From Skermanella rosea (lineage in GTDB: Bacteria > Pseudomonadota > Alphaproteobacteria > Azospirillales > Azospirillaceae): a stretch of 64,000 bases of DNA. Made by a program: the position numbers and the translations under genes. The notes beneath the pieces are model-generated. The model was not told where the DNA came from. It saw only the letters and a program-made list of their open reading frames with translations, and did not search any database. The stretch is taken from contig NZ_CP086111.1 of NCBI RefSeq assembly GCF_016806835.2, forward strand, positions 1 to 64,000, given 5' to 3'. Numbering within the stretch: the stretch's first letter is position 1; every line of letters begins with the position of its first letter. Below, piece by piece: positions 1-12,377 of the stretch.

Positions 1-1428
1 ATGTCGGTAGGCGGTTCGTTGGATCAGCAATGGGCGCGGGTGAGCGGCCGGCTCAAGGACGAGGTCGGTGAGACGGCGTATCGGAGCTGGCTGAAGCCGC
101 TCACCGTCAGCGAGCTGAAGGGCGGCGAGGTGCGCATCACCGTGCCGACCCGGTTCATGCGCGACTGGGTGCTGACCCATTATGCCGACCGGATCCGCGC
201 CCTCTGGTCCGGGGAGAATCCGCGCGTCCAGTCCGTGGACATCGTGGTGGCGCCCAGCCGGCTGGATGTCGGCGCCTCCGCCAACGACGACATGGGCCTG
301 CCCGGCGACATGGCGGGCGACCTGTCCGCCCCGATTCCCTCCGACGAGGTGGAGGAGGAGCGTCCGACCTCCGGCGCCCAGCTCGGGCTGGACGGCCGGG
401 ACGAGCATTTCGCCCACCTGGACCCGCGCTTCACCTTCGAGAACTTCGTCGTCGGCAAGCCGAACGAGCTGGCCCACGCCGCCGCCCGGCGGGTCACCGA
501 CGCCGCGACCGTCACCTTCAACCCGCTGTTCCTCTATGGCGGCGTGGGTCTGGGCAAGACCCACCTGATGCACGCCATCGCCTGGCAGATCCGCAAGAAG
601 GACCCCAACCGCCGGGTGCTGTACCTGTCGGCCGAGAAGTTCATGTACCAGTTCATCCGGGCGCTCCGGTTCAAGGACACCATGGCCTTCAAGGAGCAGT
701 TCCGGTCGGTCGACGTGCTGATGATCGACGACGTACAGTTCATCAGCGGCAAGGACAGCACCCAGGAGGAGTTCTTCCACACCTTCAACGCCCTGGTCGA
801 CCAGAACCGCCAGGTCGTGATCTCGGCCGACAAGTCGCCGTCCGACCTGGAGGGGATGGAGGAGCGGCTGCGCTCCCGCCTGGGCTGGGGGCTGGTCGCG
901 GACATACACCCGACCACCTACGAGCTCCGGCTCGGCATCCTCCAGGCCAAGGCCGAGTCGATGAACGTCCAGATCAACTCCAAGGTCCTGGAGTTCCTGG
1001 CCCACAAGATCACCTCCAACGTCCGCGAGCTGGAAGGCGCCCTGAACCGCATCGTCGCCCATGCCGAGCTGGTCGGCCGGGCGATCACGCTGGAATCGAC
1101 CCAGGAGGTGTTGCACGACCTGCTCCGGGCCAACGACCGCCGCGTGACCATCGACGAGATCCAGAAGAAGGTGGCGGAGCACTACAACATCCGCCTCGCC
1201 GACATGCATTCCGCCCGGCGCGCCCGCGCCGTCGCCCGGCCCCGGCAGGTCGCCATGTACCTGGCCAAGCAGCTCACCGCCCGCTCCCTGCCGGAGATCG
1301 GCCGCAAGTTCGGCGGCCGCGACCACACCACCGTGATGCACGCCGTCCGCAAGGTGGAGGAGCTGAGGACGTCCGACCAGAGCTTCGCCGAGGACGTCGA
1401 GCTGCTGCGCCGCATGCTGGAGGGCTGA
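1..1428 (+). CDS. dnaA: Chromosomal replication initiator protein DnaA
   Basis: DnaA is the ATP-dependent protein that binds DnaA boxes at the origin, melts the DNA and loads the helicase. The 475-residue product has the normal layout: an N-terminal interaction domain (about 1-85), a short acidic linker, an AAA+ domain and a C-terminal DNA-binding domain. Walker A (GGVGLGKT) spans residues 180-187 and Walker B has D243-D244. The DnaA signature region around D441-H442-T443-T444 recognises DnaA boxes. The ATG is the first base of the window, so its promoter and any origin upstream cannot be seen. It is followed after 191 bases by dnaN, and the two are probably transcribed separately or semi-coupled. 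Family assignment is certain. Confidence 0.98.
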   Translation: MSVGGSLDQQWARVSGRLKDEVGETAYRSWLKPLTVSELKGGEVRITVPTRFMRDWVLTHYADRIRALWSGENPRVQSVDIVVAPSRLDVGASANDDMGLPGDMAGDLSAPIPSDEVEEERPTSGAQLGLDGRDEHFAHLDPRFTFENFVVGKPNELAHAAARRVTDAATVTFNPLFLYGGVGLGKTHLMHAIAWQIRKKDPNRRVLYLSAEKFMYQFIRALRFKDTMAFKEQFRSVDVLMIDDVQFISGKDSTQEEFFHTFNALVDQNRQVVISADKSPSDLEGMEERLRSRLGWGLVADIHPTTYELRLGILQAKAESMNVQINSKVLEFLAHKITSNVRELEGALNRIVAHAELVGRAITLESTQEVLHDLLRANDRRVTIDEIQKKVAEHYNIRLADMHSARRARAVARPRQVAMYLAKQLTARSLPEIGRKFGGRDHTTVMHAVRKVEELRTSDQSFAEDVELLRRMLEG

Positions 1429-1619
1429 GCGGCCCCGCCGCCGCTCCGGCCGCCGCCCGGGAACGCCGCTTCCGGCCGGCGGATCGCGTTCGGAATCCGT
1501 TAGCTTTTCGCCCGCGTGTGCTATAGTCGCCGCCCGCTTCGCGGCATCCGACGGGGTGCGCGCGGCAGCGGACACACCTGTCGGAACCGGCTAAAGCCCC
1601 TCGAGACCAGCGGATCAGC
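1429..1619 (+). promoter_or_regulatory. dnaA-dnaN intergenic region with a probable dnaN promoter
   Basis: This 191-base gap is GC-rich up to about 1490 and then more AT-rich. A TATAGT hexamer at 1522-1527 resembles a sigma-70 -10 box and lies about 95 bases before the dnaN ATG. The -35 region about 17 bases upstream is a poor match. I see no TTATCCACA-type DnaA boxes here, so this gap is unlikely to be the main origin. Confidence 0.35.
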
Positions 1620-2750
1620 ATGAAAATCACGATCGAACGCGCCGCCCTCCTCCGCTCCCTCGGGCATGTTCAAAGCGTGGTGGAACGCCGGAACACGATC
1701 CCCATCCTGTCCAACGTCATGCTGAAGGCCGAGAACGGCGAGCTTGCGCTGACCGCGACCGACATGGACCTGGAGATCGTCGAGTCCGTTCCCGCCGACA
1801 TCGCCCAGCCGGGAGCGACCACGGCGCCGGCCCACACCCTGTACGACATCGTCCGCAAGCTGCCCGACGGCAGCCAGGTGGAACTGGACAGCTCCGGCGA
1901 CAACGGGCTGCTGACGCTTCGGTCGGGCCGCTCCAACTTCAAGCTGGGCTGCCTGCCGGTCGAGGACTTCCCCCAGATGTCCGGCGGCGACATGGCGCAC
2001 CGCTTCAGCCTCGCCGCGTCGGACCTGCGGAACCTGGTGGACCGCACCCGCTTCGCGATCTCCACGGAGGAGACCCGCTACTATCTCAACGGCATCTACC
2101 TGCACGCCACCAAGTCGCGCGCCGGCGAGGCGGAGATGCCGGTGCTGCGCGCGGTCGCGACCGACGGCCACCGGCTGGCCCGGGTCGAGATCCCGCTGCC
2201 CGACGGGGCGGCCGGCATTCCCGGCGTGATCGTGCCGCGCAAGACCGTGCTGGAGATCCGCAAGCTGATCGACGAGGCGGCCGACCGGATCGAGGTCAGC
2301 CTGTCCGAGACCAAGGTCCGCTTCGGCTTCGACGCCGTGACCGTCACGTCCAAGCTGATCGACGGCACTTTCCCCGACTACGAGCGGGTGATCCCGACCG
2401 GCAACGACAAGGTGCTGGAGGTGGACAGCCGGGTCTTCGCCAGCGCGGTGGACCGGGTCGCGACCATCTCGACCGAGAAGAGCCGGGCGGTCAAGCTGAG
2501 CATCGACCGGGGCAACCTGACCCTGTCGGCGACCAGCCCCGAGGCCGGCAGCGCCACCGAGGAGCTGGAGGTCAGTTATGACAGCTCCCCCCTCGAAATC
2601 GGTTTCAACTCTCGCTATCTATTGGACATCACTCAGCAGATCGAGGGTGACGGCGCCCGGTTCACCATGGCCGACGCCGCGTCGCCCACGATCGTCCGGG
2701 ATGTGGCCGACAGTTCGGCCCTGTATGTTCTGATGCCGATGCGCGTTTGA
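1620..2750 (+). CDS. dnaN: DNA polymerase III beta subunit (sliding clamp)
   Basis: The beta clamp encircles DNA and tethers polymerase III, and it also recruits Hda, DNA ligase and repair polymerases. The 376-residue product has the usual bacterial length. It begins with the typical N-terminus (MKITIERAALLRSLGHVQ) and ends with the conserved YVLMPMRV-type tail, which forms part of the peptide-binding pocket. The three clamp domains of about 120 residues each can be followed without interruption. The ATG at 1620 has only a weak purine-rich upstream sequence. The stop codon overlaps a possible TTG start of recF, which implies coupling. Identification is secure. Confidence 0.98.
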   Translation: MKITIERAALLRSLGHVQSVVERRNTIPILSNVMLKAENGELALTATDMDLEIVESVPADIAQPGATTAPAHTLYDIVRKLPDGSQVELDSSGDNGLLTLRSGRSNFKLGCLPVEDFPQMSGGDMAHRFSLAASDLRNLVDRTRFAISTEETRYYLNGIYLHATKSRAGEAEMPVLRAVATDGHRLARVEIPLPDGAAGIPGVIVPRKTVLEIRKLIDEAADRIEVSLSETKVRFGFDAVTVTSKLIDGTFPDYERVIPTGNDKVLEVDSRVFASAVDRVATISTEKSRAVKLSIDRGNLTLSATSPEAGSATEELEVSYDSSPLEIGFNSRYLLDITQQIEGDGARFTMADAASPTIVRDVADSSALYVLMPMRV

Positions 2751-4015
2751 CGCGCGGCCGTGCGGGAAGCGCGGCCCTCGCGGCGTGGCCGGGCAGGGGT
2801 CCGGGCGCCGCCGCGGGTATGGCCGGAGTTCCGATGCCGCCAGTTGCGATGCCGCCAGCCCCGATAGCCCTGCGCGATGCGCCAGCCCCCCGGCTGGCGG
2901 TCACCCGCCTGACCCTGACGCAGTTCCGCTGCTACGACGGCGCGCGTCTCGACGCGGACGCGCGTCCCGTCGTGCTGACGGGGCCGAACGGCGCCGGCAA
3001 GACCAACCTTTTGGAAGCCGTCAGCTTCCTGTCGCCCGGCCGCGGCCTGCGCCGCGCCCGCCTGGCCGACGTGGAGCGGATCGGCGCGCCGGAAGGCAGC
3101 GGCTGGGCGGTCGCGGCGCGGGTCGCGACCCCGTTCGGCCCGGTCGACATCGGCACCGGCCGCGACGGCACCGCCGACGGGCAGCCGGAGCGCCGCCTCG
3201 TCCGGATCGACGGCCACCCCGTGCGCGGCCAGGTGGCCCTGGCCGAGCATGTGGCGCTGACCTGGCTGACGCCCCAGATGGACCGGCTGTTCGTCGAGGG
3301 ATCGAGCGGCCGGCGCCGCTTCCTGGACCGGCTGGTGTTCGGCTTCGACCCGGCCCATGCCGGACGGCTCAGCCGCTACGAGCACGCGCTGCGCGAACGG
3401 GGCCGGCTGCTGCGCGACGGGCGCGGCGACGAGTCCTGGCTGTCCGCGCTGGAGGACGAGATGGCGACCTCCGGCGTCGCGGTCGCCGCCGCCCGGCGCG
3501 ACATGGTGGCGCGGCTCCAGCAGGCGTGCGAGCAGGCGACCGGCCCGTTCCCGCGGGCCGACCTCGCGGTTTCCGGCACGGTGGAGGACTGGTTGGCCGA
3601 CCAGCCGGCCCTGGCGGCCGAGGATGCGCTGCGCCGCCGGCTTTCCGAGTCCCGCCGCCACGACGGCTCCGGCGAGGGTACCGCGGGTCCCCACCGCAGC
3701 GACCTCGCGGTCCGCCACCGCGGCAAGGACATGCCGGCCGAGTTCTGCTCGACCGGCGAGCAGAAGGCCCTGCTGATCGCCATCGTCCTGGCCAACGCCC
3801 GGCTGATGGCGGCCGAGCGCGGCCAGCCGCCCCTGATGCTGCTGGACGAGGTGGCGGCCCACCTGGACGCCGACCGGCGCAGCGCCCTGTTCGGCGAGAT
3901 CCTGGATCTCGGCGCCCAGGCCTGGCTGACCGGCACCGACGCCGGCATCTTCGCCGAGCTGGGCGACCGGGCCAGCTTCTTCCGCGTGGAGGACGCCCAT
4001 GTCCATCCGGCCTAG
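2747..4015 (+). CDS. recF: DNA replication and repair protein RecF
   Basis: RecF is an SMC-like ATPase that works with RecO and RecR to load RecA at single-strand gaps. The product has a clear Walker A (GPNGAGKTNLLEAVSFL), the ABC-type signature region near STGEQKALLIA, and Walker B (PLMLLDEVAAHLD). The family usually begins close to the LTLTQFRCY strand, which here is about 50 residues in. The TTG at 2747 gives 422 residues and a 4-base overlap with dnaN. In-frame ATGs at 2819, 2834 and 2849 would give a more usual length, so the start is uncertain. The low-complexity Gly/Ala/Pro N-terminus supports a later start. It sits in the classic dnaN-recF-gyrB order. Confidence 0.95.
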   Translation: MTRGRAGSAALAAWPGRGPGAAAGMAGVPMPPVAMPPAPIALRDAPAPRLAVTRLTLTQFRCYDGARLDADARPVVLTGPNGAGKTNLLEAVSFLSPGRGLRRARLADVERIGAPEGSGWAVAARVATPFGPVDIGTGRDGTADGQPERRLVRIDGHPVRGQVALAEHVALTWLTPQMDRLFVEGSSGRRRFLDRLVFGFDPAHAGRLSRYEHALRERGRLLRDGRGDESWLSALEDEMATSGVAVAAARRDMVARLQQACEQATGPFPRADLAVSGTVEDWLADQPALAAEDALRRRLSESRRHDGSGEGTAGPHRSDLAVRHRGKDMPAEFCSTGEQKALLIAIVLANARLMAAERGQPPLMLLDEVAAHLDADRRSALFGEILDLGAQAWLTGTDAGIFAELGDRASFFRVEDAHVHPA

Positions 4016-4042
4016 CGGGAAACCGCCGCAATTCTCCGCCTT

Positions 4043-4056
4043 GGGGATTAATCCCC
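4043..4056. promoter_or_regulatory. Perfect 14-base palindrome upstream of gyrB
   Basis: GGGGATTAATCCCC is a perfect palindrome 36 bases before the gyrB ATG and 27 bases after the recF stop. It could be an operator for a dimeric regulator, or part of a supercoiling-sensitive gyrB promoter. A possible -10-like sequence (GATAGTAT) follows at about 4077. No known regulator is recognised, so function is inferred from symmetry and position only. Confidence 0.4.
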
Positions 4057-4082
4057 CGGCATGTACCCCGAAACTCTGATAG

Positions 4083-6578
<2,496 letters not shown>

Positions 6579-6686
6579 GGGGCGACAAAAAAAGCGCATC
6601 CAACCAGCGGGAACCAATCCCCGGGAGTCCGGTTCCAAGGTTTCGATCATGGAGTCCATGTCCAACCACAGAGGGGGACCGTGACG

Positions 6687-6863
6687 ATGACCAAGGACAC
6701 CGGAAGCGCCGGCCAGGCACCGGGGACCGCCGGACGGGAGCAGCCGGCGGCGGGGGCCGGGGAGAAGAAGGAGCCCTGGTGGCGGAAGGATCCCGAAGGA
6801 AAGGAATCCTCCCTCGACCACTCCAACATGAATCCCGACAACCTGAAGAGCAACGACCTCTAG
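6687..6863 (+). CDS. Small hydrophilic protein of unknown function
   Basis: This encodes 58 residues, rich in Gly, Ala, Glu and Lys at the start, with a central EKKEPWWRKDPEGKES stretch and a polar end (NMNPDNLKSNDL). There is no signal peptide or membrane segment, and it is probably intrinsically disordered. A strong purine-rich Shine-Dalgarno (GAGGGGGA at 6671-6678) lies 8 bases before the ATG. An in-frame GTG at 6681 is too close to that site. I do not recognise a family. The good ribosome site and normal codon bias support it being real. It stands alone between gyrB and the copper-type cluster. Confidence 0.55.
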   Translation: MTKDTGSAGQAPGTAGREQPAAGAGEKKEPWWRKDPEGKESSLDHSNMNPDNLKSNDL

Positions 6864-6997
6864 CCGGGTTTTCCGAGCCGGATCTTGATGCGGATCAAGG
6901 TCCGCGGCGGAACATCGCGTAAACTCGGGACGAGGCTGCCGGAAGCCCGTATTTCCGGCGATGCCACTTTCCGGAGACACTGGCGAGACCTTCGAGG

Positions 6998-7399
6998 ATG
7001 CGAAGCGGTATCGGCAAGATCACGAGGACCCTGGTGGCGTGCCTGCTTCTGTTGGCGCTGCCCGGGGCCGCGTTCGTGTCGGACGCCGCGTTCGCCCATC
7101 ACCTCCGGCACGGCTGCGACCATGCCGCCGGCCACGCCGCCGGCCCGGAGGGCCATCGCGCTGGAACCGCGGCGACCCTCCCGTCCGATGCGGACGGGGG
7201 TGACTGCGCCGGCAGGGGCGATGCCGGCCTCAAATGCCGCATCGGCCTCCAGTGCATGACGGTGACCGGCGGTCTTCCCGCCTCCTTCGTCCTGCCCCTG
7301 GTCCGCCTGCCCGCCGGTTCGGAGCTGCCGCCGGCCGCCGCATTGCTGGACGGCATAGATCCGGCTCCCGTCCTTCATCCTCCCAGACCGCTCGCCTGA
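6998..7399 (+). CDS. Exported His/Cys-containing protein of a metal-resistance cluster
   Basis: The 133-residue product begins with a signal peptide (basic start, then a VACLLLLALPGAAF hydrophobic core, with cleavage predicted near AFA-HH). A His-rich stretch follows (HHLRHGCDHAAGHAAGPEGH), and then Cys residues near DCAGRGDAGLKC and GLQCM. Proteins of this type sit ahead of copper-efflux genes in many Proteobacteria and resemble DUF2946/CopL-like proteins, but I am not sure of the family. The neighbours (Met-rich Spy-like protein, DUF411 protein, copper ATPase) suggest periplasmic metal binding. That role is inferred from residue content and context. Confidence 0.6.
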   Translation: MRSGIGKITRTLVACLLLLALPGAAFVSDAAFAHHLRHGCDHAAGHAAGPEGHRAGTAATLPSDADGGDCAGRGDAGLKCRIGLQCMTVTGGLPASFVLPLVRLPAGSELPPAAALLDGIDPAPVLHPPRPLA

Positions 7400-7410
7400 T
7401 CGGCCCGGAA

Positions 7411-7427
7411 CGCCGGCTTGTCCGGCG
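7411..7427 (+). terminator. Short GC hairpin after the exported His/Cys protein gene
   Basis: CGCCGG pairs with CCGGCG around a 5-base loop, starting 11 bases after the stop at 7399. There is no T run, so it could be a weak terminator or an RNA-processing hairpin. Confidence 0.35.
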
Positions 7428-7444
7428 GCGGGATTCGAACCCGG
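7428..7444 (-). other. tRNA T-arm-like sequence (possible tRNA 3' remnant)
   Basis: On the minus strand this reads as a T-arm: CCGGG, then the loop TTCGAAT, then CCCGC (four of five pairs). The bases that should form the acceptor, D and anticodon arms do not fold, so it is not a working tRNA. It may be a fossil tRNA end left by an integrated element, or chance. Confidence 0.25.
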
Positions 7445-7460
7445 CTTGCACGTCGCTCCG

Positions 7461-7490
7461 CCGTCTCTTCGCGCCCCGTCGCGGAGACGG
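7461..7490 (+). promoter_or_regulatory. Leader hairpin upstream of the Spy-like gene
   Basis: CCGTCTC at 7461-7467 pairs with GAGACGG at 7484-7490, with a partly self-complementary interior (CGCG and CGCG). It ends 11 bases before the AGGAGG ribosome site of the next gene. It could affect translation initiation or mRNA stability. Confidence 0.35.
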
Positions 7491-7512
7491 CATGGATTTC
7501 CAGGAGGAAATG

Positions 7513-8271
7513 ATGAAGACCTTCACCCGCATGACGCTCCCCGCCTTCGTTCTGCTGGCCTCGGCGGCCCTCGCCCAGGCCCAGCCGCAACCCCGGCCCC
7601 CGGAGGATGACCACCAGGCCCACCATCCCGCCGGCCAGACCGCGCAGGCGCAGCCCGCCCCCGATCCGGCGCCGCAGCCGGGCGCCGGCATGGGAATGCC
7701 CGGCATGGGCGGCCAGCAGATGCCGATGCAGGGCATGTCCATGGGCGGCCACCAGGGCGGCATGATGGGCCAAGGCGGCATGATGACGGGCTGCCCGATG
7801 ATGCGCTCCGGCCAGGGCGGCAGTTCCGCAGGCATGCCCATGATGCAGGGGATGGGCCAGGGCGGCATGGGCCAAGGCAATATGGGTCAAGGCGGCATGG
7901 GCGGCATGGGCCAAGGCAATATGGGCCAAGGCGGCATGGGCATGCCCTTCGAGCATGTCGAGGGCCGCGTCGCCTTCCTGAAGGCCGAGATCGGCATCAC
8001 CGACGCGCAGCAGAAATTCTGGAACGACTTCGCCGACGCGATGCGCCGGAATGCGGAAACCCACCGGACCATGCATCGGCAGATGATGAGCCTGGAAGCC
8101 GCCGCCTCGGACTGGCAGGACCGTCTCGAGCGGCGCGCCCGGATCATGACGGCCCGCGCCGAGGCGATGAGCGCGCTGAACGCCGCCGCCGGACCCCTGT
8201 TCGCCGCCCTGTCGGAGGATCAGCGGGACAAGGCCGAGAGGTTGCTTTCCGGCCCCATGGGCATGATGTGA
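7513..8271 (+). CDS. Met/Gly-rich periplasmic Spy/CpxP-like (LTXXQ-type) protein
   Basis: The 252-residue product has a signal peptide (MKTFTRMTLPAFVLLASAALAQA). A His/Gln/Pro region follows, then a long Met-Gly-Gln-rich segment with many MGQGGM and GGM units. The C-terminal helical domain matches the Spy/CpxP LTXXQ family (GITDAQQKFWNDFADAMRRN, then LFAALSEDQRDKAERLL). Spy-like proteins are periplasmic chaperones and sensors induced by envelope and metal stress. Met clusters are typical Cu(I)/Ag(I) ligands. The start at 7513 is chosen because AGGAGG at 7502-7507 lies 5 bases upstream; the ATG at 7510 is also possible. The metal-buffering role is inferred from composition and the adjacent copper ATPase. 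Confidence 0.75.
   Translation: MKTFTRMTLPAFVLLASAALAQAQPQPRPPEDDHQAHHPAGQTAQAQPAPDPAPQPGAGMGMPGMGGQQMPMQGMSMGGHQGGMMGQGGMMTGCPMMRSGQGGSSAGMPMMQGMGQGGMGQGNMGQGGMGGMGQGNMGQGGMGMPFEHVEGRVAFLKAEIGITDAQQKFWNDFADAMRRNAETHRTMHRQMMSLEAAASDWQDRLERRARIMTARAEAMSALNAAAGPLFAALSEDQRDKAERLLSGPMGMM
7867..7941 (+). repeat. Tandem 36-base repeat inside the Met-rich gene
   Basis: Two 36-base copies (7867-7902 and 7906-7941) differ at one base and are separated by GGC. Each encodes MGQGNMGQGGMG. The near identity at DNA level points to recent duplication, so Met-cluster number may vary between strains. Confidence 0.85.
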
Positions 8272-8317
8272 GTGGGGCGGTTCCCGCCGCCTGGAACCGA
8301 TCCGCCAAAAACCCTCG

Positions 8318-8346
8318 GGGGCGCCCGCATGCGGTGCGGGCGCCCC
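8318..8346 (+). terminator. Perfect 12-bp hairpin between Spy-like and DUF411 genes
   Basis: GGGGCGCCCGCA (8318-8329) pairs perfectly with TGCGGGCGCCCC (8335-8346) around a 5-base loop. It lies 47 bases after one stop and ends 15 bases before the next ATG. No T run follows, so it may be a processing or partial-termination site that sets relative expression within the operon. Confidence 0.5.
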
Positions 8347-8361
8347 GCTCCGGGAGATATC

Positions 8362-8835
8362 ATGAAGACCAGCAAGACCCTGCTCGCCGCCCTGACCGGC
8401 GCCTTCGCGATCGGTGCCGCCGCCTTCGCCCCGGCCATGCCCGCCCACGCCGACCCGGCCGCCGCCGGCCAGGAGGTGGAGGTCTGGAAATCCCCCAGTT
8501 GCGGCTGCTGCGGCGGCTGGGTGAAGCACATGCAGGCCGCCGGCTTCACCGTGAAGGTCCACGACATCGAGGACGTCCAGCCGGTCAAGACGGCCAGCGG
8601 CGTCCCCGACGCGCTCGGCTCCTGCCACACCGCCAAGGTCGGCGGCTACGTGGTCGAGGGACACGTCCCGGCGACGGACGTCCTGCGCCTGCTCGCGGAG
8701 AAGCCCAAGGCGACGGGGCTGGCCGCACCCGGAATGCCGGCGGACGCGCCCGGCATGGATCTGGGCACCGGCCAGCCCTACGACGTGATCCTGTTCGACG
8801 CCGGCGGCGGCGCCCAGGTCTACGCGCGGCACTGA
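8362..8835 (+). CDS. DUF411 metal-binding exported protein
   Basis: The 157-residue product has a signal peptide (KTLLAALTGAFAIGAAAFAPAMPAHA). It then carries the DUF411 core, with SPSCGCCGGWVKHMQAAGF and the second conserved Cys in GSCHTAKVGGYVVEGHVPA. DUF411 proteins occur in copper-resistance loci and the conserved Cys residues are presumed metal ligands. The ATG at 8362 has GGGAG 5 bases upstream; an upstream GTG frame from 8272 would place a long unlikely leader before the signal peptide, so it is rejected. Position between the Met-rich protein and the P-type ATPase supports a periplasmic copper or silver chaperone role, which is inferred. Confidence 0.85.
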   Translation: MKTSKTLLAALTGAFAIGAAAFAPAMPAHADPAAAGQEVEVWKSPSCGCCGGWVKHMQAAGFTVKVHDIEDVQPVKTASGVPDALGSCHTAKVGGYVVEGHVPATDVLRLLAEKPKATGLAAPGMPADAPGMDLGTGQPYDVILFDAGGGAQVYARH

Positions 8836-8884
8836 TCCCGGCCCGGCGGGCCGGTGATAACGCACGAGGAAACGGAGGACCGGC

Positions 8885-11251
<2,367 letters not shown>

Positions 11252-11396
11252 GAGAGGTCCCGCAGGATCGATGGGCCGCCCCCACGCGGTTTACGCTCTG
11301 GGTGCCCGCTGCATGGCAAAGGCGCGCCCCAGGTGGTGCTTGCAAACCCGGGCTCGACTACCCTACTGTGAAACCTGCTAAAATGCGTGATATGCG

Positions 11397-11684
11397 ATGC
11401 GAGACCACCGGAACCGCTTTGCTTTGCCCCTTGCAGACCTCGAAAATGTGCTTCGATCGTACGGCGGTGCGGTTGCGCCTCCCGTTCTGGTCCGCAGGCG
11501 CCATCGTGATGTGGTTGGACAGGTGGTCGAGCGTATCGTTGACGACGCCGGCGTCGTCAGGGCGCGGCGCATCCTTGATGCCGCCGCCAAGGCGGAGGGC
11601 GGCGACGCCAAGGTCACTTTGCTGACAGGCATGTCGAAGGAAGAGCGGCGCGAACGCCTTTTCGGCAAGATGCCGCGTTCCTGA
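11397..11684 (+). CDS. Unrecognised small protein, first of a lower-GC gene pair
   Basis: This 95-residue basic protein has a helix-rich look (LADLENVLRSYGG, then QVVERIVDDAGVVRARRILDAAAKAEGG) and ends in MSKEERRERLFGKMPRS. There is no signal peptide or membrane segment. Codon use is visibly less GC-rich than the neighbouring ATPase gene, suggesting acquisition. I recognise no family. Its size and the closely following second gene resemble a toxin-antitoxin layout, but that is only an analogy. Confidence 0.45.
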   Translation: MRDHRNRFALPLADLENVLRSYGGAVAPPVLVRRRHRDVVGQVVERIVDDAGVVRARRILDAAAKAEGGDAKVTLLTGMSKEERRERLFGKMPRS

Positions 11685-11782
11685 GTTCAGTTGAAATTTC
11701 GCGGCCCACCCGCCTCTCCCTGCGGTACATCGAAGCGAAGCCGAAGATCGTCGGCATCGTCGGTGACCATCTCGATATCACG

Positions 11783-12151
11783 GTGTCCCTTTCCTCGCGC
11801 CAGCAGGCCGATCTGGAACTGCTGATCGACCTGATCGAGTCGGGTGTTGCCGTCCCGGATCGCTTTTACCGCCCCAGCATGGATCGCCGAGGTGACGACA
11901 TGCTCGTCAAGGGTAAGGTGATGCACCTGCATCTGGATGGACCCTCGAACGCACTGGTGTATTTGATCCAGTACGACGATGCCGTGCTCATCATCGAAGT
12001 GAACTCTCACATTCACTTGAACGACAAGCCGGAGGGGAAGAAGTTCCGCGCCGACCTGATCGGCAAGGCCGAGCGTAACCTCCATAAGGATCTTCAGGCC
12101 GGACCCGCTCCACTCCTTGCCGGTCGTCGAATCAGGAAACCTCGGACGTGA
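11783..12151 (+). CDS. Unrecognised small protein, second of the pair; N-terminus uncertain
   Basis: The 122 residues from GTG 11783 include a plausible beta-rich core (LHLDGPSNALVYLIQYDDAVLI and then EVNSHIHLND) and a basic end. The same frame is open for well over 100 bases upstream, and from about 11690 it reads like protein (RPTRLSLRYIEAKPKIVGIVGDHLDIT). Yet it has no ATG, GTG or TTG there. The real start may therefore be a CTG at 11681, which overlaps the stop of the preceding gene. A frameshift from that gene or a lost start are also possible. Base composition is lower in GC than the surroundings. No family is recognised. Confidence 0.5.
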   Translation: MSLSSRQQADLELLIDLIESGVAVPDRFYRPSMDRRGDDMLVKGKVMHLHLDGPSNALVYLIQYDDAVLIIEVNSHIHLNDKPEGKKFRADLIGKAERNLHKDLQAGPAPLLAGRRIRKPRT

Positions 12152-12377
12152 AGGTTCTCCCGGTTCCCCGACCCGCCCCTCTTTTCACGATGCCGGCCGA
12201 TCCCATCCCGCTCTCGAAAGCCCCGGGGCAGGCCGTTTGAACGCCCGGCCATCCCGCCGGTGACCCCGCGCCCATCCGCCGCACCCTGCATGATCACGGC
12301 ACGGAATCCCGCGTCGGCCTGTTCCTCTCCGGTGAACCCGCAGAGCATAGAACCGGGCATCGAACGCGAGGGCTGCC

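Noticed and set aside
1429-1619. Replication origin between dnaA and dnaN
   Set aside because: No DnaA-box (TTATCCACA-like) cluster and no AT-rich unwinding region were seen. The origin probably lies before base 1 or elsewhere.
7420-7500. Functional tRNA on the minus strand around the T-arm-like segment
   Set aside because: Acceptor, D and anticodon arms cannot be formed from the adjacent bases.
11687-12085. 132-codon minus-strand frame opposite the second unknown gene
   Set aside because: The plus strand has the more convincing codon pattern and protein-like core. The minus frame has shadow-type composition.
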